Shown: piece by piece, positions 15,483 through 23,745 of the stretch
Numbering within the stretch: position 1 is the first letter of the stretch
Layout: the number at the start of each line of letters is the position of its first letter
Assembly (NCBI GenBank): GCA_020633515.1
Contig: JACKDM010000004.1
Location: forward strand, 1 to 64,000
DNA length: 64,000 bases
Direction of reading: 5' to 3'
Origin: Myxococcales bacterium
GTDB lineage: Bacteria; Myxococcota; Bradymonadia; UBA7976; UBA1532
Program-made: the position numbers and the translations under genes
The notes under the pieces: generated by a model
What the model saw: the letters and a program-made list of their open reading frames with translations, nothing else
Told to the model about the DNA's origin: nothing
The model's database searches: none

Positions 15483-16981
15483 CCGCCCGAGAGCCCCGCG
15501 CGCTCGTGCTCGGCGCCGGCGTCGCCGGGCTCACCGCCGCGCTCGAGCTCGCCCGCCGCGGCCTCGCCGTCGAGGTGATCGAGGCCGCGCCGTTCCCCGG
15601 CGGGCGCACCGCGTCCTTCACCGACGCCGCCGGCCGCGCCGTCGACACCGGGCTGCACGTCGTCGCCGACCACTACGTCAACCTCATCGAGCTCCTGTCG
15701 TCGGTCGGCGCGTCGAAGCACCTCATCTGGGTCGACCGCCACACCTACCTGCGCGACGGCCACCCGCCGCTCGCGTGGTACTTCAGCCCCCGCCGCGCCC
15801 CGCTCCACCTCCTGCGCCCCGCCCGCGAGATGCCGCTCGCCCCGCTCGAACGCGCCGCGCTCGGCGCCGCCGTGTTCGAGCTCGCGAGCTACAGCCAGCG
15901 CGACCTCGAAGCGCTCGACCACCTCACCTATCGCCAATGGCACGACCGCCGCCGCCTCGGCGCCGGCTTCACCCTCGAGCTCGCCGAGGCCGCGAGCGAC
16001 GCGGCGACCTTCCTCACCGTCGACGAGGCCGCCGCCCGCGCGGTGATCTCGTGGATGAAGTACCTCGTGCGCCACCGCCACGCCGGGGACGTCGGCCTCT
16101 TCGCCGGCGCGCTCGGCGACGCGCTCGTAGCACCCCTCGTCGCCGCGATCGAGGCGCTCGGCGGCCGGGTGCGCTGCGGCGCGGCGGTCACCGGGCTCGT
16201 CGTCGACGGCGGCCGCGTCACCGGCGTCGAGCTCGCCCCCGCCGCCGCCAGCGGACCGGTCAACCGCGCCGACGGCCTCGTCGCCGGCCTCGACGCCACC
16301 CGCGCCCGCCTCGACGCCGACCTCGTCGTCTCCGCGCTGCCGATCCAGGCGCTGCGCGCGATCCTGCCCCCCGCGCTCGCCCGCGACGCCGGCCTCGCCG
16401 ACGCGATGAAGCTCACCACCACCCCCGCGCTCTCCGCGATCGTCTGGTTCGACCGCCCGATCCGCCCCGTGCCCGCCGGCGCGCCGCTCTGCACCGGCTG
16501 CGCGTTCCGCGACTTCATCGACCTCGCCACCCTCGGCCGCGCCGCGCCCGACGGCCCCGCGGTCTACCAGTTCGTCATCACCCGCGCCGCCGAGCGCCTC
16601 GGCGACCCCGACGCCCGCGTCATCGCCGACGTGCTCGCCGACCTCCGCCGCGTCTGGCCCGGCGCCCGCGACGCGCAGCCGGTCGACGCCGCCGTCGAGC
16701 GCATCGGCGCCGCGATGTTCGCCGCCGTGCCCGGCGCCCACGCGCTCCGCCCGCCCGCGACCACCGCGCTCGGCGGCCTCTACCTCGCCGGCGACTGGAT
16801 CCGCCACGAGGCCAACGCCTCGATGGAGGGCGCCGCGATCTCCGGCCGCCTCGCCGCGAGCGCCGCGCTCGAAGCCCTCGGCCAGCCGCCGGTGCGCCTG
16901 CTCGTGCCCCCCGACCCCACCGTCATCGCGCCGCTCCGCCGGCTGCGCCGCCGCCTCGGCCGCCGCCGCGGGGCCGCCTGA
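15479..16981 (+). CDS. FAD-dependent desaturase/amine oxidase, phytoene-desaturase-like
   Basis: GTG start overlaps the preceding stop (GTGA). The 500-residue protein begins with an FAD-binding motif (LVLGAGVAGLTAALEL) and EVIEAAPFPGGRT, typical of the flavin amine oxidase/carotenoid desaturase superfamily. The C-terminal FAD motif is GLYLAGDWIRHEANASMEGA. The architecture is close to zeta-carotene desaturase-like proteins, which act on membrane lipids or polyenes. A conjugated polyketide or a carotenoid-type substrate is possible; no phytoene synthase is nearby. The C-terminus is Arg-rich. Family assignment is firm, substrate unknown. Confidence 0.85.
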   Translation: MTAREPRALVLGAGVAGLTAALELARRGLAVEVIEAAPFPGGRTASFTDAAGRAVDTGLHVVADHYVNLIELLSSVGASKHLIWVDRHTYLRDGHPPLAWYFSPRRAPLHLLRPAREMPLAPLERAALGAAVFELASYSQRDLEALDHLTYRQWHDRRRLGAGFTLELAEAASDAATFLTVDEAAARAVISWMKYLVRHRHAGDVGLFAGALGDALVAPLVAAIEALGGRVRCGAAVTGLVVDGGRVTGVELAPAAASGPVNRADGLVAGLDATRARLDADLVVSALPIQALRAILPPALARDAGLADAMKLTTTPALSAIVWFDRPIRPVPAGAPLCTGCAFRDFIDLATLGRAAPDGPAVYQFVITRAAERLGDPDARVIADVLADLRRVWPGARDAQPVDAAVERIGAAMFAAVPGAHALRPPATTALGGLYLAGDWIRHEANASMEGAAISGRLAASAALEALGQPPVRLLVPPDPTVIAPLRRLRRRLGRRRGAA

Positions 16982-17757
16982 TGCCGGTCGCCTTCGAAGG
17001 GCGCCGGATCCTCGTCACCGGCGCGTCGAGCGGCCTCGGCGCCGCCTTCGCCCGCGCGCTCGCCCGCCGCGGCGCCCGCCTCGTGCTCGTCGCCCGCCGC
17101 GCCGACCGCCTGCGAGCGCTCGCCGCCGCGCTCGGCCCCGCCGCGACCGCGCTCCCGCTCGACCTCGCCGCCCCCGACGCGCTCGACCACCTCCCCGCCC
17201 CGGGTGAGATCGACGTCCTCGTCAGCAGCGCCGGCGCGCACCACTACGGCGACTTCACCGCCATGCCCGAGGCCGAGATCGAGCGCCTGCTCGCGCTCGA
17301 CGCGACCGTGCCCGTCCGCCTCGTGCGCCGCTACCTGCCCGCGATGGACGCCCGCGGCGCCGGCGGCGTGCTCCTCGTCGCGAGCACCGGCGGCCTCATG
17401 CCCGCGCCCCGGCAGGCGGTCTACGCCGCGAGCAAGGCGCTCATCGTCAACTTCGCGCAGAGCCTCTACTACGAGCGCGGCGCCAACCACCCCGTGCCCG
17501 TCACCCTCTGCTGCCCCGGCGGCATGCCCACCCCGATGCTCACCGCCTCGCCGGTCATGGCCCACATCGAGCGCCGCCGGTGGATGCGCTGGATGCTCAC
17601 CGAGCCCGACCGCGTCGCCGCCGAGGCGCTCGCCGCCTTCGAAGCCGGCCGCCCGCTCTGCATCCCCGGCCGCCTCAACCGCGCGATGGACCGCGTCACC
17701 CGGCTGTTGCCCCGCGCCCTCGCCGGCCGCGGCGCGGCGGCGGTGTATCGCCCGTGA
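16981..17757 (+). CDS. Short-chain dehydrogenase/reductase
   Basis: The ATG overlaps the preceding TGA by one base. It is a 258-residue classical SDR: NAD(P) motif TGASSGLG, NAG-like segment SSAGAHH, catalytic Ser in LLVAST, and YAASK for Tyr and Lys. The Arg in VARRADRL after beta-2 favours NADPH. It probably reduces or oxidises an alcohol/ketone on the cluster intermediate. C-terminal residues are basic and hydrophobic, as in membrane-associated SDRs. Confidence 0.9.
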   Translation: MPVAFEGRRILVTGASSGLGAAFARALARRGARLVLVARRADRLRALAAALGPAATALPLDLAAPDALDHLPAPGEIDVLVSSAGAHHYGDFTAMPEAEIERLLALDATVPVRLVRRYLPAMDARGAGGVLLVASTGGLMPAPRQAVYAASKALIVNFAQSLYYERGANHPVPVTLCCPGGMPTPMLTASPVMAHIERRRWMRWMLTEPDRVAAEALAAFEAGRPLCIPGRLNRAMDRVTRLLPRALAGRGAAAVYRP

Positions 17758-18641
17758 ATCAACCGATCCTCGTCGCCGGCGCGAGCGGCTTCGTCGGCCG
17801 CGCGCTCGTCGCCGCCGCCGCCGCCCGCGGCCACGCCGTGCGCGCGCTCGCCCGCCGCCCGCACCCCGCGCCGCCCGGCGTCACCGCCATCACCGCCGAC
17901 GTCAACGACTTCGAGGCCACCGCTCGGGCCCTCGACGGCGCCGCCGCCGCGATCTACCTCGTACACGGCCTCGCCGACCCCCGCTTCCGCCGCCGCGACC
18001 TCGACGCCGCGCGCCGCTTCGGCGCCGCCGCCCGCGCCGCCGGGGTCGAGCGCATCGTCTACCTCGGCGCGCTCGGCGACGCCGACGGCGACCGCACCCC
18101 CCACGTCACCAGCCGCCGCGAGGTCGCCGCCGCGCTCCGACTCCGCGGGATCCCGGTCACCGAGCTGCGCGCCGCCGTCGTCGTCGGCCGCGGCAGCGCC
18201 GTCATCGAGCTCTTCCGCCGCCTCGCCGCGCGCTCGCCCCTGCTCGTCGCGCCGCACGGCTCCGCCCGGCGCGTGCAGCCGATCGCGCTCGCCGACGCCG
18301 TCGCCGCGCTCCTCGCGCCGCTCGCCGATGACACCCCGGGCGATGCCACCCACGAGATCGGCGGTGACACCGTGCTCACCTGGCATGCCTTCATGCAGCG
18401 ATGCCTCCAATGCCTCGGATCCCATCGCCGCGTCCATGCCATGCCGATCGCCACTCCGCGGCTCTCGGGGCTGTGGATGCGCGCGTTCGGCGGCATGCCG
18501 CTGACGATGGGCACCGAGTTCATCCGCAACCTCGGCCACGACGCGATCGCGCGCGACGACCACACCCGCGCGCTGATCGGCCGCGCGCCCACGCCGCTCG
18601 ACCGCGCGCTCCGCGAGGCGCTGGTGGATCATGTGGGGTGA
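17754..18641 (+). CDS. Atypical SDR, NmrA-like NAD(P)-binding protein
   Basis: GTG start overlaps the SDR stop (GTGA). The 295-residue protein has the atypical SDR signature VAGASGFVGRALVAA and a typical VERIVYLGALGD strand, but no clear YxxxK catalytic pair. Such proteins act as NAD(P)H-dependent reductases, isomerases or redox sensors. Its place between SDR and P450 with overlapping ends suggests a catalytic role in the same pathway, but this is not shown by the sequence. Confidence 0.8.
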   Translation: MNQPILVAGASGFVGRALVAAAAARGHAVRALARRPHPAPPGVTAITADVNDFEATARALDGAAAAIYLVHGLADPRFRRRDLDAARRFGAAARAAGVERIVYLGALGDADGDRTPHVTSRREVAAALRLRGIPVTELRAAVVVGRGSAVIELFRRLAARSPLLVAPHGSARRVQPIALADAVAALLAPLADDTPGDATHEIGGDTVLTWHAFMQRCLQCLGSHRRVHAMPIATPRLSGLWMRAFGGMPLTMGTEFIRNLGHDAIARDDHTRALIGRAPTPLDRALREALVDHVG

Positions 18642-18648
18642 GGTCCTC

Positions 18649-20064
18649 ATGGCCGACCGTCGCTTCGGCGACGTCGACATCCGCGGCCCGGCGCGGCTGC
18701 CCGGGCTCGGCTGGCGCGGCAACGTCATGCGCTTCTTCGCCGATCCCTTCGCCGGCCTCACCGCGCTCGCCCGCCGCCCCGAGCGCCTCATCGCCCTCGC
18801 CGACCGCCACCCGGCGTTCCTCTGTGCCTTCGGCCCCGAGCACAACCACCGCCTGCTCACCGATCGGACCGCCTTCGATCCCTTCATCACCCCGCTCCGC
18901 GCCCCGCCCGGCAGCGCCTTCGCGGTGCTCGTCGACAACCCGTTCACCACCACCGGCGAACGCTGGCGATGCCATCGCCGCGCGATGGTGCCCCCGTTCC
19001 ACAAGAAGCGCGTCGCCCGCTACCGCGATGCCATCGTCGATCTCATCGAAGCCATGCTCGCCGAGTGGCGGATCGGCGACGTCGTCGACCTGCCCCATGC
19101 CCTGCAGGGCCTCACCCTCTCGGCGATGATGTCGGTCGTCTTCGGGCTCGACGTGCGCCACAGCCGGCAGGAGACCGACGCCTTCCGCGCGCGCCTCACC
19201 GATCTGCTCGACGCCATCGGCCACCTCGGCGCGATGTTCTTCCCCGTCGATCTGCCCGCGACCCCCTACCGCCGCATGCGCCGCCTCGCCGAGCGCTTCG
19301 TCGCCGAGGTCGGCGCGCTCGCCGAACGGCGCCGCAGCGAGGCGGCCGAGGACGTGCTGAGTGATCTCATCGAAGCCCACCGCGCCGCTGGCGCCGACGA
19401 CCCCCGCGCGCTCGTCGGCGAGATGTTCTCGCTCCTGACCGCCGGCCACGAGACCACCTACGCCGCGCTCTCCTGGGCGCTGTTGCTCCTCGCCGCCCAC
19501 CCCGCCGTGCTCGGCGACCTGCACGACGAGCTCCGCGCCACCCTCCGCGGCGCCGCGCCCACCGTCGCCGAGCTCGGCGCGCTGCCGCTGCTCGACCGGG
19601 TCGTGCGCGAGGCGCTGCGGCTGTTGCCGACCGCGCCGTACGGGGCGCGGATCACCCGCGAAGAGACCACGCTCGGCGGCCATTCGCTGCCGCGCGGCGC
19701 GGTCGTGATCTACAGCGCCCATGTCACCCACCACCTCCCCGAAGTCTTCGACCGCCCGCGCGTCTTCGACCCCGAGCGATGGCATCACGCCGAGCCATCA
19801 CCCTATGCCTACCTGCCCTTCGGCGCCGGGCCGCGCACCTGCCTCGGCGCCGAGTTCGCGCTGATGGAGATGAAGCTGACCCTCGCCTGCCTGCTGCAAC
19901 GCTTCTGGCCCGCGCTCGTGCCCGGCCGCCGCGTCGACTGCCGGCTGCGGATCACGCTGCGCCCGCACCCGGGGCTGTGGGTGACGCTCTGCCGCCCCGG
20001 CAGCCGCCTCCCGGCGCCGCGGCTGCGGGGCACGATCCACGACGCGGTCGCGCTCGCCGGGTGA
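18649..20064 (+). CDS. Cytochrome P450
   Basis: The start is placed at 18649 because GGTGAGG lies 5 nt upstream; an ATG at 18631 overlapping the previous gene is the alternative. P450 hallmarks are all present: I-helix AGHETTYAAL, K-helix EALR, and heme loop FGAGPRTCLGAEFA with the Cys ligand. The C-helix GERWRCHRRAM is also typical. The length, about 470 residues with no obvious membrane anchor, fits bacterial fatty-acid or terpenoid hydroxylases. It needs a ferredoxin and reductase encoded elsewhere. It is the last gene of the tailoring run and converges on the acyl-AMP ligase with a 26 nt gap. Confidence 0.92.
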   Translation: MADRRFGDVDIRGPARLPGLGWRGNVMRFFADPFAGLTALARRPERLIALADRHPAFLCAFGPEHNHRLLTDRTAFDPFITPLRAPPGSAFAVLVDNPFTTTGERWRCHRRAMVPPFHKKRVARYRDAIVDLIEAMLAEWRIGDVVDLPHALQGLTLSAMMSVVFGLDVRHSRQETDAFRARLTDLLDAIGHLGAMFFPVDLPATPYRRMRRLAERFVAEVGALAERRRSEAAEDVLSDLIEAHRAAGADDPRALVGEMFSLLTAGHETTYAALSWALLLLAAHPAVLGDLHDELRATLRGAAPTVAELGALPLLDRVVREALRLLPTAPYGARITREETTLGGHSLPRGAVVIYSAHVTHHLPEVFDRPRVFDPERWHHAEPSPYAYLPFGAGPRTCLGAEFALMEMKLTLACLLQRFWPALVPGRRVDCRLRITLRPHPGLWVTLCRPGSRLPAPRLRGTIHDAVALAG

Positions 20065-20090
20065 AGCGGCACGCGGCGCCCCCACCGCGA

Positions 20091-22010
20091 TCACACCCCG
20101 AGGCCATCGAGCTCCGCGAGCAGCGCCGCGCGCGCCTCGTCGTCGCTCATCCGCGCGATCGCCGCCGGCGACACCTCGCCGACCGGCGTCGTCACCGCCG
20201 CCGCCGCCCGCTCAGTCGGCGCCGCGCCGTCGACGAGGTACGCGGCGAGCGCGTCGGGCGTCGGATACAGCCACGTCACCGTCGCCGGCACCGAGCGCCC
20301 GAGCAGCGCCGAGAGCGCCTCGGCCTTGCGCACCGCGAGCAGCGAGTCGACCCCGGCGTCGACGAACGCGCGATCGGGCGCCACCCGCCCCCCGTCGGCG
20401 AGCTCGGACCGCAGCCAGCCGACGATCCAATCCCGCAGCGCTTGCCGCGTCCACCGCCGCGCCGGCGCCGCCGCGGCGGCCTCGGCGATCAACGCCCGCT
20501 CCCGCTCGCGCACCGCCCGCCGCAGGATCTTGCCGGTGCGCCCCTTCGGCAGCGCCTCGACGACCCGGATCAGCGTCGGCCGCTTGTAGCCGGCGAGGTG
20601 CTCGGCGACGAACGCCCGCAGCGCGCCCACGTCGACCGTCGCCCCCCGCCGCGGCGCGACCTGCGCGTGCACCACCTCGCCCATCGTCTCGTCGGGCACC
20701 CCCACCACCGCCGCCTCGCCGACCGCCGGGTGCCGGTACAGCACGCCCTCGACCTCCGCCGGGTACACCTTCATGCCACCGCAGTTGATCATGTCCTTGA
20801 GCCGATCGGTGATGAACAGATAGCCATCGGCGTCCCGCCGCCCCAGATCGCCCGTGCGCAGCCAGCCATCCCGCAGCGCCGCCGCCGTCGCCGCCGGCTG
20901 CCCCCAGTAGCCGAGCATCACCCCCGGCCCCCGCACCCACAGCTCACCGACCGCGCCCACCGGCACCTCGACCCCGCGCTCCGGGTCGACCACCCGCACC
21001 TCCACCCCCGCGTGCGGCCGCCCGATCGAGCCGGGGCGGTACTCGCCCACCGCGTTGTAGGCCACGCTCGGCGACGCCTCGCTCAGCCCGTACGCCTGAT
21101 TGACGATCACCCCCGTCGCCGCCCGCCACCGATCCTCGATCTCCCGCGGCAGCGGCGCCGCCGCGCAGTAGCAGTAGCGCAGCGAGCGCAGCGCCTCGCC
21201 CACCTCGTGCTGCAACAGCACGATGAAGGTCGTCGGCACCCCGAAGAACATCGTCACCCGCTCCCGCGCGATCGTCGCCGCCGTGCCCCGCGGGTCGAAG
21301 CGCCGCTCGAGCGCCACCGTCGCCCCGACCGAGAGCGCCGAGTTGAGGATCACGTTGAGCCCGTAGCAGTGGAACAGCGGCATGAAGAGCGCGACCCGAT
21401 CGGCCGCGGTCATGCCCACCTCGGCCGCGTTGACCCGCACGTTGCTCACCACGTTGTGATGCGAGAGCGTCACCCCCTTCGGCCGCCCCGTCGTGCCGCT
21501 CGAGAAGACGATCACCGCCGGCCGATCCCCATCGACCGCCGCCACCGCCGGCGCCGGCCCCGCGTCTGCCGGCCCCGCTTCGGCCGCCCCCGCTTCGGCC
21601 GCCCCCGCATCTGCCGGCCCCGCGCCATCCGCCCCGAGCACCACGAGCGCCGCCCGCGCCCGCAGCGCCGCGTCGAGCCCATCCGCGACCGCCGGCACCG
21701 TCACCACCACCGCCACCCCCGCCTCGGCGAGCATGAAGTCGAGCTCCTCCGCGGTCAGCGCCGGGTTGAGCGGCACCGCGACCGCGCCGAGGCGCAGCGC
21801 CCCGTAGAACGCCACCGGGAACGCCGGCACGTTCGGCAACAGCAGCCCCACCCGATCACCCGCCGCCACCCCCGCCGCCCGCAGGCGGGCCGCGACCTCG
21901 CCCGCGCGCGCCCACAGCGCGCCGTAGGTGAAGCGCGCGCCCTCGAAGACGAGCGCCGGGTGCTCGGGCATCCGCGCGGCGGTCTCACTCAGCAGCTCGC
22001 AGGCGTTCAT
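20091..22010 (-). CDS. Acyl-AMP ligase fused to an acyl carrier domain (starter-loading enzyme)
   Basis: The 639-residue protein has an ANL adenylation domain (FSSGTTGRPKGVTLSHHN, YGLSEAS, WLRTGDLGRRDADGYL, GMKVYPAEVE, GRTGKILRR), then a carrier domain with Ser in DAGVDSL near 20345. It ends with an Asp/Glu-rich helix (MSDDEARAALLAELDGL) like PKS C-terminal docking helices. GAGGAG precedes the ATG. This didomain typically activates a carboxylic acid and loads it on its own carrier for hand-over to a KS or C domain. An Ala/Gly/Asp/Pro-rich insertion (about 21540-21630) sits between the N-terminal subdomain and the nucleotide-binding core. It is transcribed against the rest of the cluster. Confidence 0.9.
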   Translation of the reverse strand: MNACELLSETAARMPEHPALVFEGARFTYGALWARAGEVAARLRAAGVAAGDRVGLLLPNVPAFPVAFYGALRLGAVAVPLNPALTAEELDFMLAEAGVAVVVTVPAVADGLDAALRARAALVVLGADGAGPADAGAAEAGAAEAGPADAGPAPAVAAVDGDRPAVIVFSSGTTGRPKGVTLSHHNVVSNVRVNAAEVGMTAADRVALFMPLFHCYGLNVILNSALSVGATVALERRFDPRGTAATIARERVTMFFGVPTTFIVLLQHEVGEALRSLRYCYCAAAPLPREIEDRWRAATGVIVNQAYGLSEASPSVAYNAVGEYRPGSIGRPHAGVEVRVVDPERGVEVPVGAVGELWVRGPGVMLGYWGQPAATAAALRDGWLRTGDLGRRDADGYLFITDRLKDMINCGGMKVYPAEVEGVLYRHPAVGEAAVVGVPDETMGEVVHAQVAPRRGATVDVGALRAFVAEHLAGYKRPTLIRVVEALPKGRTGKILRRAVRERERALIAEAAAAAPARRWTRQALRDWIVGWLRSELADGGRVAPDRAFVDAGVDSLLAVRKAEALSALLGRSVPATVTWLYPTPDALAAYLVDGAAPTERAAAAVTTPVGEVSPAAIARMSDDEARAALLAELDGLGV

Positions 22011-22030
22011 CGCATCTCCTCGTCGGCTCG

Positions 22031-22065
22031 GATCCGCCGCTGATCATACAAACCCGCGGCGGATC
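22031..22065 (-). promoter_or_regulatory. Inverted repeat around a -10 box upstream of the acyl-AMP ligase
   Basis: GATCCGCCGC (22031-22040) and GCGGCGGATC (22056-22065) are perfect 10-bp arms around a 15-nt, AT-richer spacer. On the minus strand that spacer contains TATGAT (22043-22048), a good -10 box; the -35 is weak. Transcription would start about 25 nt before the ATG at 22010. The layout looks like an operator for a dimeric repressor. Confidence 0.55.
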
Positions 22066-22195
22066 ACGATCGGGCACGTCGGAGACGCGCGCGCTCGGGC
22101 CGAAGTCCGCAGCCCGCGCCACAGAATCTGCCATGCCCGCGCCCGCGATGCCATCGCCCATGCCATCGCTCATGCCATCGGCGATGGCATCACCT

Positions 22196-22705
22196 TCAGA
22201 TGTAGACGATCTGCGCGCCCGGCGTGATGTCGTAGAAGTCGGTCGCGGTGATGACATCGTCGACGACCTCGACGAGATCGTCGCGGGTGCGCTCGAACAT
22301 CCGCATCGCCAGCTCGCACGCAAACAGGCGGCAGCCGGCTTCGCGCAGGGTGTGCAGCATCTCGCGCACCGACGGCAGCGCGAGCGCCTCCATCTTCTTC
22401 TTCATCATGCGCGCCGCGAGGTTCTCCATGCCCGGCAGCCCGGCGACCATCGTCGGCATCGGGCTCGACGGGTTGCCGGCCATGTTGACGTGCAGGTGGT
22501 CGACCTTGGCCTCGGTGATGACATCGAGCCCATAGAAGGTGAAGAAGATGGTCGCCTCGATGCCCGACATCCGCGCCGCGTTGGCGAGGATGAGCGCGGG
22601 ATAACACTCGTCGAGGCCACCCTTGGCGCAGATGATCGCCATCTTGCGCTCGACAGGCGCCGCGGCGGGGGTCGGGGCGGCGGCGGGCAGGGGGAAGTCG
22701 TGCAT
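22196..22705 (-). CDS. DsrE/DsrF-like sulfur-transfer protein
   Basis: ATG at 22705 has GGAG 9 nt upstream. The 169-residue protein has a DsrE/DrsH-type Rossmann-like fold: KMAIICAKGGLDECYPALIL, ATIFFTFYGLDVI, the middle segment AARMMKKKMEALALPSV, then CRLFACELAMRMF with the conserved Cys expected for persulfide carriage. Such proteins pass sulfane sulfur between rhodanese/TusA, DsrC/TusE and redox enzymes in the cytoplasm. It is the last gene of a three-gene minus-strand operon. Confidence 0.85.
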   Translation of the reverse strand: MHDFPLPAAAPTPAAAPVERKMAIICAKGGLDECYPALILANAARMSGIEATIFFTFYGLDVITEAKVDHLHVNMAGNPSSPMPTMVAGLPGMENLAARMMKKKMEALALPSVREMLHTLREAGCRLFACELAMRMFERTRDDLVEVVDDVITATDFYDITPGAQIVYI

Positions 22706-22728
22706 GGGTCGGGCTCCGATGGCTCGGG

Positions 22729-23745
22729 TCAGAGGCAGCCGGCCGGCTTGGGGATGCCCGCGATGCGGGCGATGGTCTTGCCGGGCTGGCGGGGGAAGAG
22801 GGCGTAGATCGCGCGCACCCCGACGCCGGCGCCGTGGGCGACGCGGCTGACGTTGGGCGACGATCCCGTCGCGCGATAGTCGGCGCGGGCGTACTCGATG
22901 ATCGCGCGGTGGCTCTCGGTCAGCGCCACGCCGAGGTGCGCGGCGATCTCGTCGCCGAGGGCCGGCGTCCAGATGCCCGGATCGAGCAGGAAGCCGTCGG
23001 CGTCGAAGCGCCCGCCCTCGACCGCCGGCCGCCGCGCGCTCGCGGACGGCGCGGCCGGCGTCGCGCACGCCGGAGCCGCCGCCGATGGCATCGTCACGGA
23101 TGGCGTCACCGCCGATGGCATCGCCGCCACCGACACCGCCGCCGATGGCACCGCCGCTGGCATCAGCGATGGCATCCCCGCTGGCACCGCCGCTGGCACC
23201 GCCGCTGGCACCTCGGCGCGCGCCGGCCCCGCGCCCCGACCACCGCCGCGGGCCCGCCCGAGGCCCCGCAGCAGCGCGAAGACCAGCGCGAGCCCCTGCT
23301 GGATCTCGGGGTCGCGCGTCGCGCGCAAGGCGCCCCACATCGACAGCGGCTCCCCGCCGCCGTGGGCCGCCTCGCCGGTCGCGTCGATGAGATCGAGCAC
23401 CTCGGGCTGCGTCAGCGTGCGCACCGTCTCGGCGATGTGCACCGCCGCGTCGGCGAAGCGCGCCATGTCCTCTTCGGCGTAGGCCCGCACCACGCCATCG
23501 ACCGCGCGCCCGAGCTCACGCGCGAACGTGAAGTAGCCGCGGCCCTCGTAGTCGGCGAGCCGCTCGACGGCGACCCGAGAGACCGAACGCAGGATCGGCC
23601 CCGCCTCGGCGATGAGCTCGCGGGTCGGCTCGCCCACCGCGAGGAGGCGGTCGAGCTTGCCCTCGATGGCATCGAGGCGGGCGTCGACGCCATCGAGGCG
23701 CTCGCCGAGTGATCCGCGCGGGGTGTCGGTGATGTCATGGCTCAT
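22729..23745 (-). CDS. DUF1641 domain fused to a DsrC/TusE-like sulfur carrier domain
   Basis: The start at 23745 overlaps the SQR stop (ATGA). Residues about 20-150 match DUF1641 (ILRSVSRVAVERLADYEGRG, FADAAVHIAETVRTL). A Pro/Ala/Met/Val low-complexity linker (about 23080-23220) follows. The C-terminal 90 residues match DsrC/TusE: FLLDPGIWTPALGDEIAA, SHRAIIEYARADYR and IAGIPKPAGCL. The penultimate Cys (CysA) is present. The position of the second DsrC cysteine (ACKIAG in DsrC) reads IARIAG, so it resembles TusE or DsrC-like transfer proteins rather than dissimilatory DsrC. It likely takes sulfur from the DsrE-like neighbour. Most DUF1641 and DsrC proteins are separate, so the fusion is noteworthy. 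Confidence 0.85.
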   Translation of the reverse strand: MSHDITDTPRGSLGERLDGVDARLDAIEGKLDRLLAVGEPTRELIAEAGPILRSVSRVAVERLADYEGRGYFTFARELGRAVDGVVRAYAEEDMARFADAAVHIAETVRTLTQPEVLDLIDATGEAAHGGGEPLSMWGALRATRDPEIQQGLALVFALLRGLGRARGGGRGAGPARAEVPAAVPAAVPAGMPSLMPAAVPSAAVSVAAMPSAVTPSVTMPSAAAPACATPAAPSASARRPAVEGGRFDADGFLLDPGIWTPALGDEIAAHLGVALTESHRAIIEYARADYRATGSSPNVSRVAHGAGVGVRAIYALFPRQPGKTIARIAGIPKPAGCL

